Assembly (NCBI GenBank): GCA_947501615.1
Contig: CANMWK010000021.1
Span: 1 to 64,000, forward strand
DNA from: an uncultured Tenacibaculum sp.
GTDB taxonomy: Bacteria; Bacteroidota; Bacteroidia; Flavobacteriales; Flavobacteriaceae
Reading direction: 5' to 3'
DNA: 64,000 bases
Below, piece after piece: positions 25,653 through 34,992 of this stretch. The position numbers and the translations under genes are program-made. The notes beneath the pieces are model-generated. The model saw only the letters and a list, made by a program, of their open reading frames with translations, was not told the origin of the DNA and searched no databases. Every line of letters starts with the position of its first letter. The first letter of the stretch is position 1.

Positions 25653-28289
25653 CTATTCTTTTAATACAATAAAACTTTTTCCTTTATTATCAAAAGTTAA
25701 AAAGTAAGTTCCTGATGATAGCTTAGAAATATCTAATTGTTTATCAGAGCCTTTTAACAACGTTTTCCCTGTAATAGAATATAGTTTCCATGACACAAAA
25801 TCCCCTTTAATTTTTACAATATCGCTAGATGGATTAGGAAATAATGCTATTTTCTTTGTGTTTTTAACTTCATCATTAACGGATAAAGAAGCGTCTTTTT
25901 CTATAAAAATAGTATTATTCGCATTTGCAAATCCACCATCAGTATCCACAGACATAAATATTAATAATAATAATTGATGTCCCGCTGGCAATTCAGAAGT
26001 GGCAGGAATCGCTGAACCATCACCAAACGTCTCTGGAATTGTATAATTATACGTTAATGTCCCTGTATTATCTGCATCACCAGAAACAACAACAGTAAAA
26101 GCACTAGTATTCACTGCTGCTCCATTACCATCTATTTGTCGTACTTGTGTTGCTATATAATGTAAGTCTTCTTCAACTCCAGTAGCATCAACACCTGTTG
26201 CATAGGTTATGTTAATACCCATCTCTTCACCAAATTTAACAGACGGAACTGTTCCTCCACTTTCAAAATATTGATCTCTATTATTAAACACTAATGCACG
26301 AGTTCTTTCAGTAGTTTCACCTGTTCTATTTACCATTCTTGACAATTCAAAAGCTTGTAAGGCACAACTACTTACAAAACCTCCAGCATCATTATATGTA
26401 ACTGTAATTGTATTATCACCCTTAATCAATGATGCATAAGGTATTGGAATTTCTATAACCCCAAAGAAACTATTTCTATCGCTCTGATCGTCTCCTCTGT
26501 AATCTGAAGAAAAATCTGTAATAGGAACACCTCCATTCACTGAAATAGAAGCTGGTATTCTACTCTTAGCCTTTTCTCTTCCTATCCCTAGTCTTAATAT
26601 TGCTTCTCCAAAAGTACCTTTGGTTACATTTGGAATTGTAAAACTAATAGGCTGATTACTTAAAATCTCTTGCTTGTATGTCGTAGCATAAGTTTTAGTT
26701 TCTTTACTAGTTTCATCTATAGTTAAGTTAGTACCAAAGGTATATTCTATTATCATAGTACCCTCTTCTCCAACAGTAATAGTAGTCGGTACACTGCTAG
26801 ATTCTGTAACATCTAACTTCGGAGTATTGTCTAAACCTAAATACAAATGTTTAATTTTTACATTTGTAACTGTATTACCATTTAAACCAAATTGATTTAA
26901 ATTGACATTTATATTTTTCTCATCGATATTGTTAAAAACAACATACGCTTTATTTCCATCTACATAAGCATCTACCATTAAATCTGGATCTGTAGATTTA
27001 GTATCTATTCGTTTTCCCTTTACATCAGACCATAATTCAAAAAACTTAATATAATCAGTCCAAACCCAATCACCAGAATAATCACTTGGCTCATTCTCTC
27101 TCCTCATCATTCTCCAATAGTATGGCACTCCATTATCTCTAAAGTTACCAAAACCCCATTCCGCTTTCATCACAGAAAATGGTACTGCTTTTTCTATAAC
27201 ATCAGCTCTTTCCATAAATTGCATCATCATAGACGATTGTGCTTTAAGGAATAACCAATCTCTAAAAGGCGACCATGATTGATTATACCAATCGTTTAAT
27301 TGAGATCCATATTCAGAGATAATCCAAGGCTTAACACTTCCATATTTAATCGTATTATAATGCTCTATCATATCCATAGTAGCTTCCATATTACTTCCTT
27401 TACGATACTGCTCTAAACCTCCACTAATACCTGGAAAATCATAAATATGTATTGAGTAGAAATCCATTTTTGCTCCAACTTCATCAATAAACCGCTTCCA
27501 TCGCTCTTCCCATTGCCCAAAAGGAACAGCATTTGTAACTCCATTTTTTTCTAAATCTGGAAAAGCAGTTGCCCAACCCCCTACTTTTACGTCTGGAGCA
27601 TAAATTTTTATTTGATCAGCTACAGTTTCATGCATTTTAAAAACATCATCAATTGTAGCTCCTCCATGTAAGTTAAAATCTACTAAAGGCCAAATGGGCT
27701 CATTCATCACCTCCACCCAAGTTGGCTTCACAAAACCTGAACTTCCACCTGTACCATGAGCATCTCTTAGGTATCTTCCCATATACTCTCCAAGAGCAGT
27801 TCCAAAAGGTTCTGCAGCTGTATTTACCTGTGAGAAAAACCAACCTTTACCTGTTGCATTACTACCATTAGGATAAAAAGGGACATCTTGAGCCGCAGTC
27901 ATTAACCTTCCTTTTTCAAAGGCGTGTCTATCAGTTGAATTAACCCTATAATTATTCTTAAATCGATTTCCTATAGTTAATATATCTGCTGGATCAGCAA
28001 AACCTGGTCTTGAAGGATCTTCTTTAACCTGATTAACTTGGAATCGCATACGACCTGTTTCTCTACCAAAGTACACATCTAAATCATTAATTAGATACGC
28101 AAGTTTATCGGGTTGATCATTAAAATCATTATCACTAGGATCAGAGTGACAGTTGATAAACTTTTCTCTATTAAATGAATCTACAGCACCTACGATATGA
28201 TTAATATCAAAATTCACATCTACATTTACCTGAGCATGGGACAGGAAATTTAGAAAAACAAAAAACAAAACGAGATAATATTTATTCAT
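25653..28289 (-). CDS. Secreted GH86-type beta-agarase/porphyranase with T9SS sorting domain
   Basis: An 878-residue secreted glycoside hydrolase. A signal peptide (about 1-19, ending SHA-Q) is followed by a TIM-barrel domain (about 20-430) with the acid/base Glu197 in WVEVMNEPIWPL and the probable nucleophile Glu326 in PWIISEYGSQ, a pattern I recognise from GH86 agarases and porphyranases. Beta-sandwich modules follow (about 430-800), and the last 65 residues (LFPNPSSDIVKI ... GTYFLTF) form a type A type IX secretion sorting domain. It should be secreted or surface-bound and act on red-algal galactans. No SusCD pair or other carbohydrate genes flank it. The 28290-28529 upstream gap showed no consensus promoter. 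The GH86 family call is from memory of motifs. Confidence 0.75.
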   Translation of the reverse strand: MNKYYLVLFFVFLNFLSHAQVNVDVNFDINHIVGAVDSFNREKFINCHSDPSDNDFNDQPDKLAYLINDLDVYFGRETGRMRFQVNQVKEDPSRPGFADPADILTIGNRFKNNYRVNSTDRHAFEKGRLMTAAQDVPFYPNGSNATGKGWFFSQVNTAAEPFGTALGEYMGRYLRDAHGTGGSSGFVKPTWVEVMNEPIWPLVDFNLHGGATIDDVFKMHETVADQIKIYAPDVKVGGWATAFPDLEKNGVTNAVPFGQWEERWKRFIDEVGAKMDFYSIHIYDFPGISGGLEQYRKGSNMEATMDMIEHYNTIKYGSVKPWIISEYGSQLNDWYNQSWSPFRDWLFLKAQSSMMMQFMERADVIEKAVPFSVMKAEWGFGNFRDNGVPYYWRMMRRENEPSDYSGDWVWTDYIKFFELWSDVKGKRIDTKSTDPDLMVDAYVDGNKAYVVFNNIDEKNINVNLNQFGLNGNTVTNVKIKHLYLGLDNTPKLDVTESSSVPTTITVGEEGTMIIEYTFGTNLTIDETSKETKTYATTYKQEILSNQPISFTIPNVTKGTFGEAILRLGIGREKAKSRIPASISVNGGVPITDFSSDYRGDDQSDRNSFFGVIEIPIPYASLIKGDNTITVTYNDAGGFVSSCALQAFELSRMVNRTGETTERTRALVFNNRDQYFESGGTVPSVKFGEEMGINITYATGVDATGVEEDLHYIATQVRQIDGNGAAVNTSAFTVVVSGDADNTGTLTYNYTIPETFGDGSAIPATSELPAGHQLLLLIFMSVDTDGGFANANNTIFIEKDASLSVNDEVKNTKKIALFPNPSSDIVKIKGDFVSWKLYSITGKTLLKGSDKQLDISKLSSGTYFLTFDNKGKSFIVLKE

Positions 28290-28529
28290 AATTTTAATTG
28301 TTATAAAATGAAGTTACATAGGTACATTTTTACTTAAAAACATACTCTTAGTTCTACTTGACTATAACTTGACAAAACAATTAAATTATCAAATATTCAA
28401 ACTTTAAGCCATCAAATTTTATACTTATTGTGTTTTTTTAACATTAAATTCAGTAATAACACACTTACAACCCTATTAAAATCATTTTTAATACTATGAA
28501 TTTTAAACACTGTAATTACCACTGAATTT

Positions 28530-29741
28530 TTAATCCAAAACTTCAGCGACTGTAAAAGTACTACCTCCTATAAATATTAGATCTTCTTCAGAGGCTAAAC
28601 TAAGAGATTGTTGATAAGCTTTTATCACACTTGTAAATCTATTTCCTTTTAAACCAAATAAGTCCGCTTGATTTGACAATTCTTTTTCTGATAGCCCTCT
28701 TGGAATATCTGGCTTACAAAAATAATACTGAGCAGTATTAGGAAACATTGGCAATATTTCATCTAAGTTTTTATCCGAAACTACTCCCAAAACAATATGC
28801 AGTTTTTTATATTTTTCTTTAGATAACTGTTGTAACACATACGTAAGTCCTTCTTTATTATGTGCTGTATCACAAATAACTTTGGGAATACTTTTAAGTA
28901 TTTGCCATCTACCTTTTAAATTAGTATTAGCCACAACCTTTTTTAGACCACTTTTTATGTGCTGTTTATGAACTGGAAAACTTTTCAAAGTTAAGATAGT
29001 CTTCACAGCTGTTTTTATATTCTTTTTCTGATAGAAACCTAATAAATCTGTTTCATAAGACACTTCATAATCAGAAGCAAAGGTAAGTTCAGCATCTAAA
29101 CATTTAGCTTTATCGATAAAAATAGCCGCTGTTTCCTCATCTCTCTCCCCTACAATTACAGGTACATTTTTCTTTATAATCCCTGCTTTTTCAATAGCTA
29201 TTTTCTGAACTGTATCTCCTAAAATCTGAACATGATCTAATCCAATATTTGTAATTACAGAAATTTCTGGTGTAATTATATTTGTAGAATCTAAACGCCC
29301 ACCTAAACCGACTTCAACAACAGCTATATCTACCTTTTCTTCAGCAAAGTATTCGAAAGCCATACCAACAGTCATTTCAAAAAAAGATAATTGATGCGCT
29401 TCAAAAAAAATCTTATTATTCGTTATAAAATCAATAACTTTTTCTTCTCTAATTCCCTCTCCATTAATTCGAATTCGCTCAGTAAAACTTTTTAAATGCG
29501 GAGAAGTATATAAACCAACTTTATATCCTGCTTCTTGCAAAATAGAAGCTACCATATGGCTTGTAGACCCTTTTCCATTAGTTCCTCCTACATGAATGGA
29601 TTTGAACTTATTTTCAGGGTTCCCTAAATGCTTGGCTAATTTTATGATGTTAGACAAATCTTCTTTGTAGGCAGTTTTTCCCTGACTTTGATACATTGGC
29701 AATTGATTAAACATCCAATGAACCGTTTCTTGATAGGTCAT
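28530..29741 (-). CDS. folC: Bifunctional folylpolyglutamate/dihydrofolate synthase
   Basis: A 403-residue Mur-ligase-like enzyme adding glutamate to folates. It shows the ATP loop GGTNGKGSTSHMVASIL near residue 52, LYTSPHLKSFTERIRING, VEVGLGGRLDSTNII, TNIGLDHVQILG and DTAHNKEG near 290. The length is close to other Bacteroidota FolC proteins. It lies 43 bp downstream of the tonB-like gene on the same strand, which may be coincidental cotranscription. Confidence 0.94.
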   Translation of the reverse strand: MTYQETVHWMFNQLPMYQSQGKTAYKEDLSNIIKLAKHLGNPENKFKSIHVGGTNGKGSTSHMVASILQEAGYKVGLYTSPHLKSFTERIRINGEGIREEKVIDFITNNKIFFEAHQLSFFEMTVGMAFEYFAEEKVDIAVVEVGLGGRLDSTNIITPEISVITNIGLDHVQILGDTVQKIAIEKAGIIKKNVPVIVGERDEETAAIFIDKAKCLDAELTFASDYEVSYETDLLGFYQKKNIKTAVKTILTLKSFPVHKQHIKSGLKKVVANTNLKGRWQILKSIPKVICDTAHNKEGLTYVLQQLSKEKYKKLHIVLGVVSDKNLDEILPMFPNTAQYYFCKPDIPRGLSEKELSNQADLFGLKGNRFTSVIKAYQQSLSLASEEDLIFIGGSTFTVAEVLD

Positions 29742-29784
29742 GTTATTTGTATGAATTACGAATTATGAAGTTGAAAACCACTAG

Positions 29785-30633
29785 TTATTTTGATAATGAA
29801 AACTTATATATAATAGTCCCACGTTGTTTTTTGGGAGCATTTCCATCTGGATTCCATTTTGTTTTTAAAGCTGCTTCTTTAGCGGCTTTGAATAAACATG
29901 GTGCAGAATTCGTAGTTCCTCTCTCCCCTGGCGAAGCTTTAATTACACTTCCATCTTTATTCACCTCTATACTTACCACTACAGTTCCTTCTTCTTCACA
30001 ATCTGGATTTTGTATTGGTTTAGACAATGCCTTTCTACCTGCAAGATTATAATTTCCTCCAGAACCACCTCCAGCTTCTCCATAATATTTATTTGAATCT
30101 GGATCACCCTTTTTATCACCTTTTACTCCCGACTCTTTATCATCCCCTTCTCCTTTTTTTGTTTCTCCATCTGAAGCACCTCCATTTAATAAACTATTTA
30201 AGGCATCAGTAGCAGCTTTTGACGGTTTTGGTTTTGGTTTCTCTTTAGGTTTTTCTTCTTTAACCTCCTTAACTTCTTTAACAGGCTCTTTTTTTTCTTC
30301 TTTCTTATCTACAACAGGAACATCTTCTGTTGTTGTATCATCAGTTAATACATCTTCTACAATTTCTTCTTTAGGTTGTTCTTCAATTTTTTCGTTCTGT
30401 TCTTGAACATCCTCTTCTTGAACTTCTTCAGTATCAGGTTCTGCTGTTTTTACTTTTTGAACAGGCTCTCCGCTTCCAACATCAGCATCTCCATAATTGA
30501 TAGACACACCGTATTCGACAGGCGGATCCATATAACGCATACCAAAACCATACATCATTAAAAGCATTAATAGCAAAAGTATTGCCGTAATTATAGCAGA
30601 TTTTCTTTTATGTATTGTATCTAATACTTGCAT
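29785..30633 (-). CDS. tonB: TonB-family energy transducer
   Basis: A 282-residue protein with a short cytoplasmic N-terminus, one membrane segment (about residues 13-30), a long Glu/Lys/Pro-rich periplasmic spacer (about 60-145, repeated KEVKEEKPKEKPKPKP type), a Gly-rich linker and a C-terminal TonB-like domain (about 195-282) with GTVVVSIEVNKDGSV and AALKTKWNP. It transmits proton-motive force from ExbB/ExbD to outer-membrane receptors. It follows exbD by 4 bp. Plus-strand frames here are shadows of the charged linker. Confidence 0.93.
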   Translation of the reverse strand: MQVLDTIHKRKSAIITAILLLLMLLMMYGFGMRYMDPPVEYGVSINYGDADVGSGEPVQKVKTAEPDTEEVQEEDVQEQNEKIEEQPKEEIVEDVLTDDTTTEDVPVVDKKEEKKEPVKEVKEVKEEKPKEKPKPKPSKAATDALNSLLNGGASDGETKKGEGDDKESGVKGDKKGDPDSNKYYGEAGGGSGGNYNLAGRKALSKPIQNPDCEEEGTVVVSIEVNKDGSVIKASPGERGTTNSAPCLFKAAKEAALKTKWNPDGNAPKKQRGTIIYKFSLSK

Positions 30634-30637
30634 TTTT

Positions 30638-31030
30638 TTACCTTCCTTTAACAGCTAAGATCATCTTTAACTTATTCCTATTAGCAATATCAATCACTTG
30701 CATTACATTTTTATATGGAACATTTTGATCTCCTCTAATTACAACTGTTTTTTCTTTATTTACACCTACTTTATTTAACAACTCTTGTTCTAAAACATTC
30801 GAAGAAACCTTTGACTTATCTATGTAAAAATCTGAATCTTTTGTTATCGTAACAGCTACAGAAGTCTGATTTTCTGTCTTTCCTCCTGCCTTAGGAAGCA
30901 ACACATCTATAGCACTTACTGTAACTAAAGTTGATGTTAACATAAAAAATATAAGCAATAAAAAAACAATATCTGTCATTGAAGACATATTAAAGTTTGG
31001 ATTTACTTTATTTCTACCTCTTAAATTCAT
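30638..31030 (-). CDS. exbD: Biopolymer transport protein ExbD/TolR family
   Basis: A 130-residue single-span membrane protein. The N-terminus NPNFNMSSMTDIVFLLLIFFMLTS contains the essential membrane Asp (MTDIVFLLLIFFM), and the periplasmic part carries VVIRGDQNVPYKNVMQVID, both typical of ExbD/TolR. It forms the stator with ExbB encoded upstream and sits 4 bp before tonB. Many Bacteroidota clusters carry two ExbD genes; here there is one. Confidence 0.94.
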   Translation of the reverse strand: MNLRGRNKVNPNFNMSSMTDIVFLLLIFFMLTSTLVTVSAIDVLLPKAGGKTENQTSVAVTITKDSDFYIDKSKVSSNVLEQELLNKVGVNKEKTVVIRGDQNVPYKNVMQVIDIANRNKLKMILAVKGR

Positions 31031-31128
31031 TTATTATAGTTTAAAAGTTGTAAAATTATAAAGTTGTAAAAGTTGAAAGACGTTTTATCATTAATTATTT
31101 TTCAACCTAGAACTACTTTTTAACTCAA

Positions 31129-31818
31129 TTACACTGGTTCATTTAACAAATCAAGGAATTCGACAGATTTAGCTTCCATTTGATACACCACTTTATCTGT
31201 TTTAACCACCAAATGATTATATGTAATATAAGCGATAATTCCTACAATTAAACCTGCTACAGTTGTTGTCATAGCTGTATACAAACCATCAGACAACATT
31301 TTTATATCTATTTGTCCACCAGAATTTGCTATTTCATGTATTGCTACAATCATTCCTAATACTGTTCCCAAAAAACCAATCATAGGTGCTGCTCCAGCTA
31401 TTGTTGCTAATACTGAAACATTTTTCTCTAGCTTATAAACCTCTAACTTTCCAGCATTTTCTATAGCTGTATTGATATCATCCAAAGGTTTTCCTATTCT
31501 TGAAACCCCTTTACCAACCAACCTCGATGAAGGAGTATTTGTACTCTCACATAAGGCTTTAGCTGCTTCTAACTTTCCGTTTAAGACAAAATCACGAATT
31601 TGATCCATAAAGTTACTATCTTCTTTTGATACAGATTTTATAGCAAAAAAGCGTTCAAAATAAATATAAAGCGCTACTCCCAATAAGACAAATAAAATGG
31701 CTATTATGATTTGACCTCCTAATCCCCCATCTTTAATCAACTGAATTATTGACAATGTCTTTTCTTGTGATGCTTCTTCTAATACTTGCTCTGCTACTTC
31801 CTGAATAAATAATAACAT
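31129..31818 (-). CDS. exbB: MotA/TolQ/ExbB proton channel protein
   Basis: A 229-residue protein with three membrane segments (about 35-55, 140-160, 175-195). The conserved ExbB core is present: AAPMIGFLGTVLGMIVAIHEIA and LYTAMTTTVAGLIVGIIAYITYNHLV. It forms the proton channel with ExbD. The 98-bp gap to exbD contains near-direct repeats of AAAGTTGTAAAA (31044-31055 and 31060-31071) of unknown meaning. A TATATTTG -7-like box lies at 31989-31996 on the minus strand, but without a -33 partner. Confidence 0.94.
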   Translation of the reverse strand: MLLFIQEVAEQVLEEASQEKTLSIIQLIKDGGLGGQIIIAILFVLLGVALYIYFERFFAIKSVSKEDSNFMDQIRDFVLNGKLEAAKALCESTNTPSSRLVGKGVSRIGKPLDDINTAIENAGKLEVYKLEKNVSVLATIAGAAPMIGFLGTVLGMIVAIHEIANSGGQIDIKMLSDGLYTAMTTTVAGLIVGIIAYITYNHLVVKTDKVVYQMEAKSVEFLDLLNEPV

Positions 31819-32044
31819 ATACTATTCTTACTTTTTAATATTTAAACGAATTGTTTCTTTGAAAATTTTAACATGGAAATTTAAAAGTGAACGTATTATC
31901 TTTTTTTTAACTTTTAAAAGAAAATTACAGCAACTTTAAACTTTCAAATTCACTTCATCTAGGTCATACTATCCCATGTCAACATAAACAAATATATTCA
32001 TTATAGATTGAATAATAAGTTGTCTTTATAATGAAATTAAAAAT

Positions 32045-33154
32045 TTAAGAACTAAACCATTTCTTTGTATAATGTGTTACCTTTTTATTATCAAAATGCA
32101 CATGAAGGTATTTCTTCTTAAAAGGGTTCAGTTTGTTAATTTTATACACCCATGTATTACCAGAATGATCTTTATAACACGGACCCATAATATTTTCTAC
32201 TGTTTTTTTTCTTAAATCAATTAAATCATCAAAATTATTAAAAAAAGAAAAAGATGTACTCTCGTATGAATCTTTAAAACCATCTAAAATTTTATCATAC
32301 AAAACATCTCCTTGATTTTCTTCTGATGTAACTCTACTAAACTTTTTAGTATTAAATGTTGTTTCTATTTCTGTATTTAAAAAGTTCTCTTCATCGAACT
32401 CCAAATCTTTATTTTTTTCTAAAATTTCACTCGCCAATTGCAAATAACATTGTGCACCAATACAAGTAGCGTCAAACTCAATAACACTTTGACCAAAACT
32501 CGGTGCTTGAGTAATTTTAGAATTACGTTCTATTAACGTATTAAATACAAGAGTTTTAAAATGACTGCGTACATAATCAACTACTTTATTAGAAAAATTT
32601 AATCTTTTATCATACATAGTCAACAGAAAGCCTTCAATCTGTAAATCTCTATTCATCTTTTTTTGAACAAAACGCACAGTATTTAAAAACTTATGCAACC
32701 CTTCCAATGCATAGTAATCACATTGAACAGGAATAAGAACAGCATCTGAAGTCGCTAGAATTTCTAAATTTTTTGCTTTAAAAAAAGGGACACAATCAAT
32801 TAAAATATAATCATAAGGGTGTTTTATTTTATGTAGCGCATTTTGAAATTTTGATACTACTGATGGTTTTTCAAAAAAGTTTAAATCTTCAAAAAATGGA
32901 AATAAATAAACATTTGGAGCTTTTGTCTTTATAATATTATTTTTAATTACCGATGAAAAATCCATGTACTGAAGTGCAGGATTATTAAGTTGATCTGCTC
33001 CAAAACCAAAAGATATAGATGCATTCGCTTGAGGATCTGTGTCAATTATCAGCACTTTCTTTTCTAAAACCCCAAATGCAGCAGATAAATTCACACAAGT
33101 TGTAGTTTTCCCTACTCCTCCTTTTTGGTTACAAATAGAAATTATTTTTCCCAT
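32045..33154 (-). CDS. Orphan ParA/Soj-like ATPase with C-terminal extension
   Basis: A 369-residue ParA/MinD-family P-loop ATPase. The deviant Walker A motif is at residues 11-18 (KGGVGKTT, lysines 11 and 16), Walker A' is DTDPQANAS, and Walker B is YILIDCVP. The ATPase core ends near residue 250; about 115 further residues, charged and ending in KKYLHVHFDNKKVTHYTKKWF, are not part of usual Soj. No ParB or parS-like site is next to it, so it is not an obvious chromosome partition pair. It may position another cargo. Confidence 0.85.
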   Translation of the reverse strand: MGKIISICNQKGGVGKTTTCVNLSAAFGVLEKKVLIIDTDPQANASISFGFGADQLNNPALQYMDFSSVIKNNIIKTKAPNVYLFPFFEDLNFFEKPSVVSKFQNALHKIKHPYDYILIDCVPFFKAKNLEILATSDAVLIPVQCDYYALEGLHKFLNTVRFVQKKMNRDLQIEGFLLTMYDKRLNFSNKVVDYVRSHFKTLVFNTLIERNSKITQAPSFGQSVIEFDATCIGAQCYLQLASEILEKNKDLEFDEENFLNTEIETTFNTKKFSRVTSEENQGDVLYDKILDGFKDSYESTSFSFFNNFDDLIDLRKKTVENIMGPCYKDHSGNTWVYKINKLNPFKKKYLHVHFDNKKVTHYTKKWFSS

Positions 33155-33363
33155 GCTAGAGTTGTTGATCTAAAAAAACTAAGCTAAAAAGAAGTAAAAT
33201 CTTATAGAGTATTCAACAAAAAACAAGTATTTATCATCATGCTTGAATAGCTGAAAAGAGGGGCAAACTTTATAAAACATTATTCATCATTGTTATTAAA
33301 ACCAATGATAAACAGTTCATTTTTAACTAAAAACGTATTTAAAGGATTATATGTTATAAAGCT

Positions 33364-33399
33364 AAAAAAAAATCCTGAATTGTGAAAATTCAGGATTTT
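33364..33399 (-). terminator. Terminator downstream of nhaB
   Basis: On the minus strand a perfect stem AATCCTGAATT/AATTCAGGATT (arms extended by A/T to 13 bp, 5-nt loop) is followed by a run of T residues. It begins about 20 bp after the nhaB stop codon, ending the gdh-nhaB transcript. Confidence 0.88.
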
Positions 33400-33420
33400 G
33401 CATATAAATGGCAAATTTTT

Positions 33421-34971
33421 TTATAACATTATTTTCACTAAAATATAACCTAAACCTCCTAGAACTATTGTATAAGGAAGTGCCATTTTCACCATCTTTC
33501 CGTATGATAAATTAATTAATGGCGCTAAAGAAGATGTTAATAAAAATAAGAATGCAGCTTGTCCGTTAGGAGTAGCAACACTTGGTAAATTTGTACCTGT
33601 ATTGATAGCGATTGCTAACTTTTCAAATTGTGGTCTATCAATTACACCATTATTGAATGCTTGCTGTACCTCTCCTATATATACAGTAGCTACGAATACA
33701 TTATCGCTTATTGCAGATAAAAATCCGTTAGCAATGTAAAATAATCCTGGCTGAGATGCTGGATCTTGCTGTAGAGCCCAATCTATAATAGGCTTAAATA
33801 AATGTTGTTGATGTATCATTGCTACAATAACAAAAAATACTACTAATAAGCCTGTGAAAGGTAAAGCTTCTTCGAAAGCATGTCCTATTTTGTGTTCATC
33901 TATAATTCCCATAAAAGCAGTTTGAACGATAATTAAAGCCAAACCAATAAATCCTACAGGTGCTATATGTAGTGCTAAAGCTAGGATTAACAAAATAGCC
34001 GCAACAGCTTGCACTATTAATCCGTACTTTTCTTTTTGAGTACGCTTTTTATCTTCTTCAATAGTATAAGCCTCTATTATTTCAGCCGCATCACTAGGTA
34101 ATTTCGCTCCAAAGCCAAACCAACCTGTGGTTTCTAAAACTACAGTAGTTAATAAACCTGCACATAAAACAGGAATTGTTATTGGAGCCATTTGTAAGAA
34201 GAAAGCAACGAAGTCCCATCCCATTCTTTCTCCAATTAATAAATTCTGTGGCTCACCTACTAGAGTACAAACACCACCTAAAGCAGTACCTACAACCCCA
34301 TGCATAATTAAACTCCTTAAAAAACTTCTAAATTGCTCTAAAGTCCCTCCAGATAACTCTTTTCTATCTAAAACCCCATCTTTATCGTGATCTGCACTAC
34401 TTGAAGCTATCTTATGATATACTCCGTAAAAACCTACAGCCACACTTATTAATACTGCAGTTACGGTTAAGGCATCTAAAAATGCAGATAAAACAGCAGA
34501 TAAGAATACAAATAAAAGCGATAGCATTAATTTCGATTTTATTTTATTAAATACTTTACTGAAAATATACATTAATAAAGGCTTCATAAAATAAATCCCT
34601 GCTACCATGAAAACCAAAAGTAAAATCACTTCTAAATTATGTTCTACTTCTAAAAGCACTCCGCCTTTTATGGGTTTTCCTGCAGCATCTTCTATTATTT
34701 TTCCTCCTTCTACTTTATACATGGGGTGTGCTAAACCAAGTGCCATAGCTTGTATAGCTAATAATCCTCCAGATTGTAATGGATAACATTTTAATGCCAT
34801 TGCTAAGGTAAAAATAAACTCACCAATAAAGAGCCAAGCAACAACAGTATGCCCTGTATGAGCACCCATGAAAACAGGTAATAGGAAATACAAAACAGTA
34901 TTTAAAATTAAAAAGCCAATCATGGTCATTTTAAACCATTTCGGACTGTTACCTAAAAAGTATTTCAACAT
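33421..34971 (-). CDS. nhaB: Na+/H+ antiporter NhaB
   Basis: A 516-residue membrane protein with about 12 membrane segments. It opens with NSPKWFKMTMIGFLILN, and contains LQSGGLLAIQAMALGL, FLSAFLDALTVTAVLISV and GTALGGVCTLVGEPQNLLIG, the NhaB signatures, and SAISDNVFVATVYIGE with NTGTNLPSVATPNGQAAFLF near the C-terminus. It exports Na+ in exchange for protons, consistent with a marine organism. It lies 21 bp downstream of the glutamate dehydrogenase gene and is followed by a strong terminator. Confidence 0.94.
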   Translation of the reverse strand: MLKYFLGNSPKWFKMTMIGFLILNTVLYFLLPVFMGAHTGHTVVAWLFIGEFIFTLAMALKCYPLQSGGLLAIQAMALGLAHPMYKVEGGKIIEDAAGKPIKGGVLLEVEHNLEVILLLVFMVAGIYFMKPLLMYIFSKVFNKIKSKLMLSLLFVFLSAVLSAFLDALTVTAVLISVAVGFYGVYHKIASSSADHDKDGVLDRKELSGGTLEQFRSFLRSLIMHGVVGTALGGVCTLVGEPQNLLIGERMGWDFVAFFLQMAPITIPVLCAGLLTTVVLETTGWFGFGAKLPSDAAEIIEAYTIEEDKKRTQKEKYGLIVQAVAAILLILALALHIAPVGFIGLALIIVQTAFMGIIDEHKIGHAFEEALPFTGLLVVFFVIVAMIHQQHLFKPIIDWALQQDPASQPGLFYIANGFLSAISDNVFVATVYIGEVQQAFNNGVIDRPQFEKLAIAINTGTNLPSVATPNGQAAFLFLLTSSLAPLINLSYGKMVKMALPYTIVLGGLGYILVKIML

Positions 34972-34992
34972 AATTAATATTATTTATTTGAT

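Noticed and set aside
30027..30561. Small plus-strand frames opposite the tonB gene
   Set aside because: They mirror the Glu/Lys/Pro-rich codons of the TonB linker; low-complexity Leu/His/Phe composition shows shadows.
29785..31818. Tol-Pal cell division system
   Set aside because: No tolB or pal gene accompanies the ExbB/ExbD/TonB-like genes, and the third protein has a TonB C-terminal domain.
32045..33154. Replication origin or chromosome partition locus next to the ParA-like gene
   Set aside because: No ParB, parS-like palindromes, dnaA boxes or rep gene could be seen nearby.
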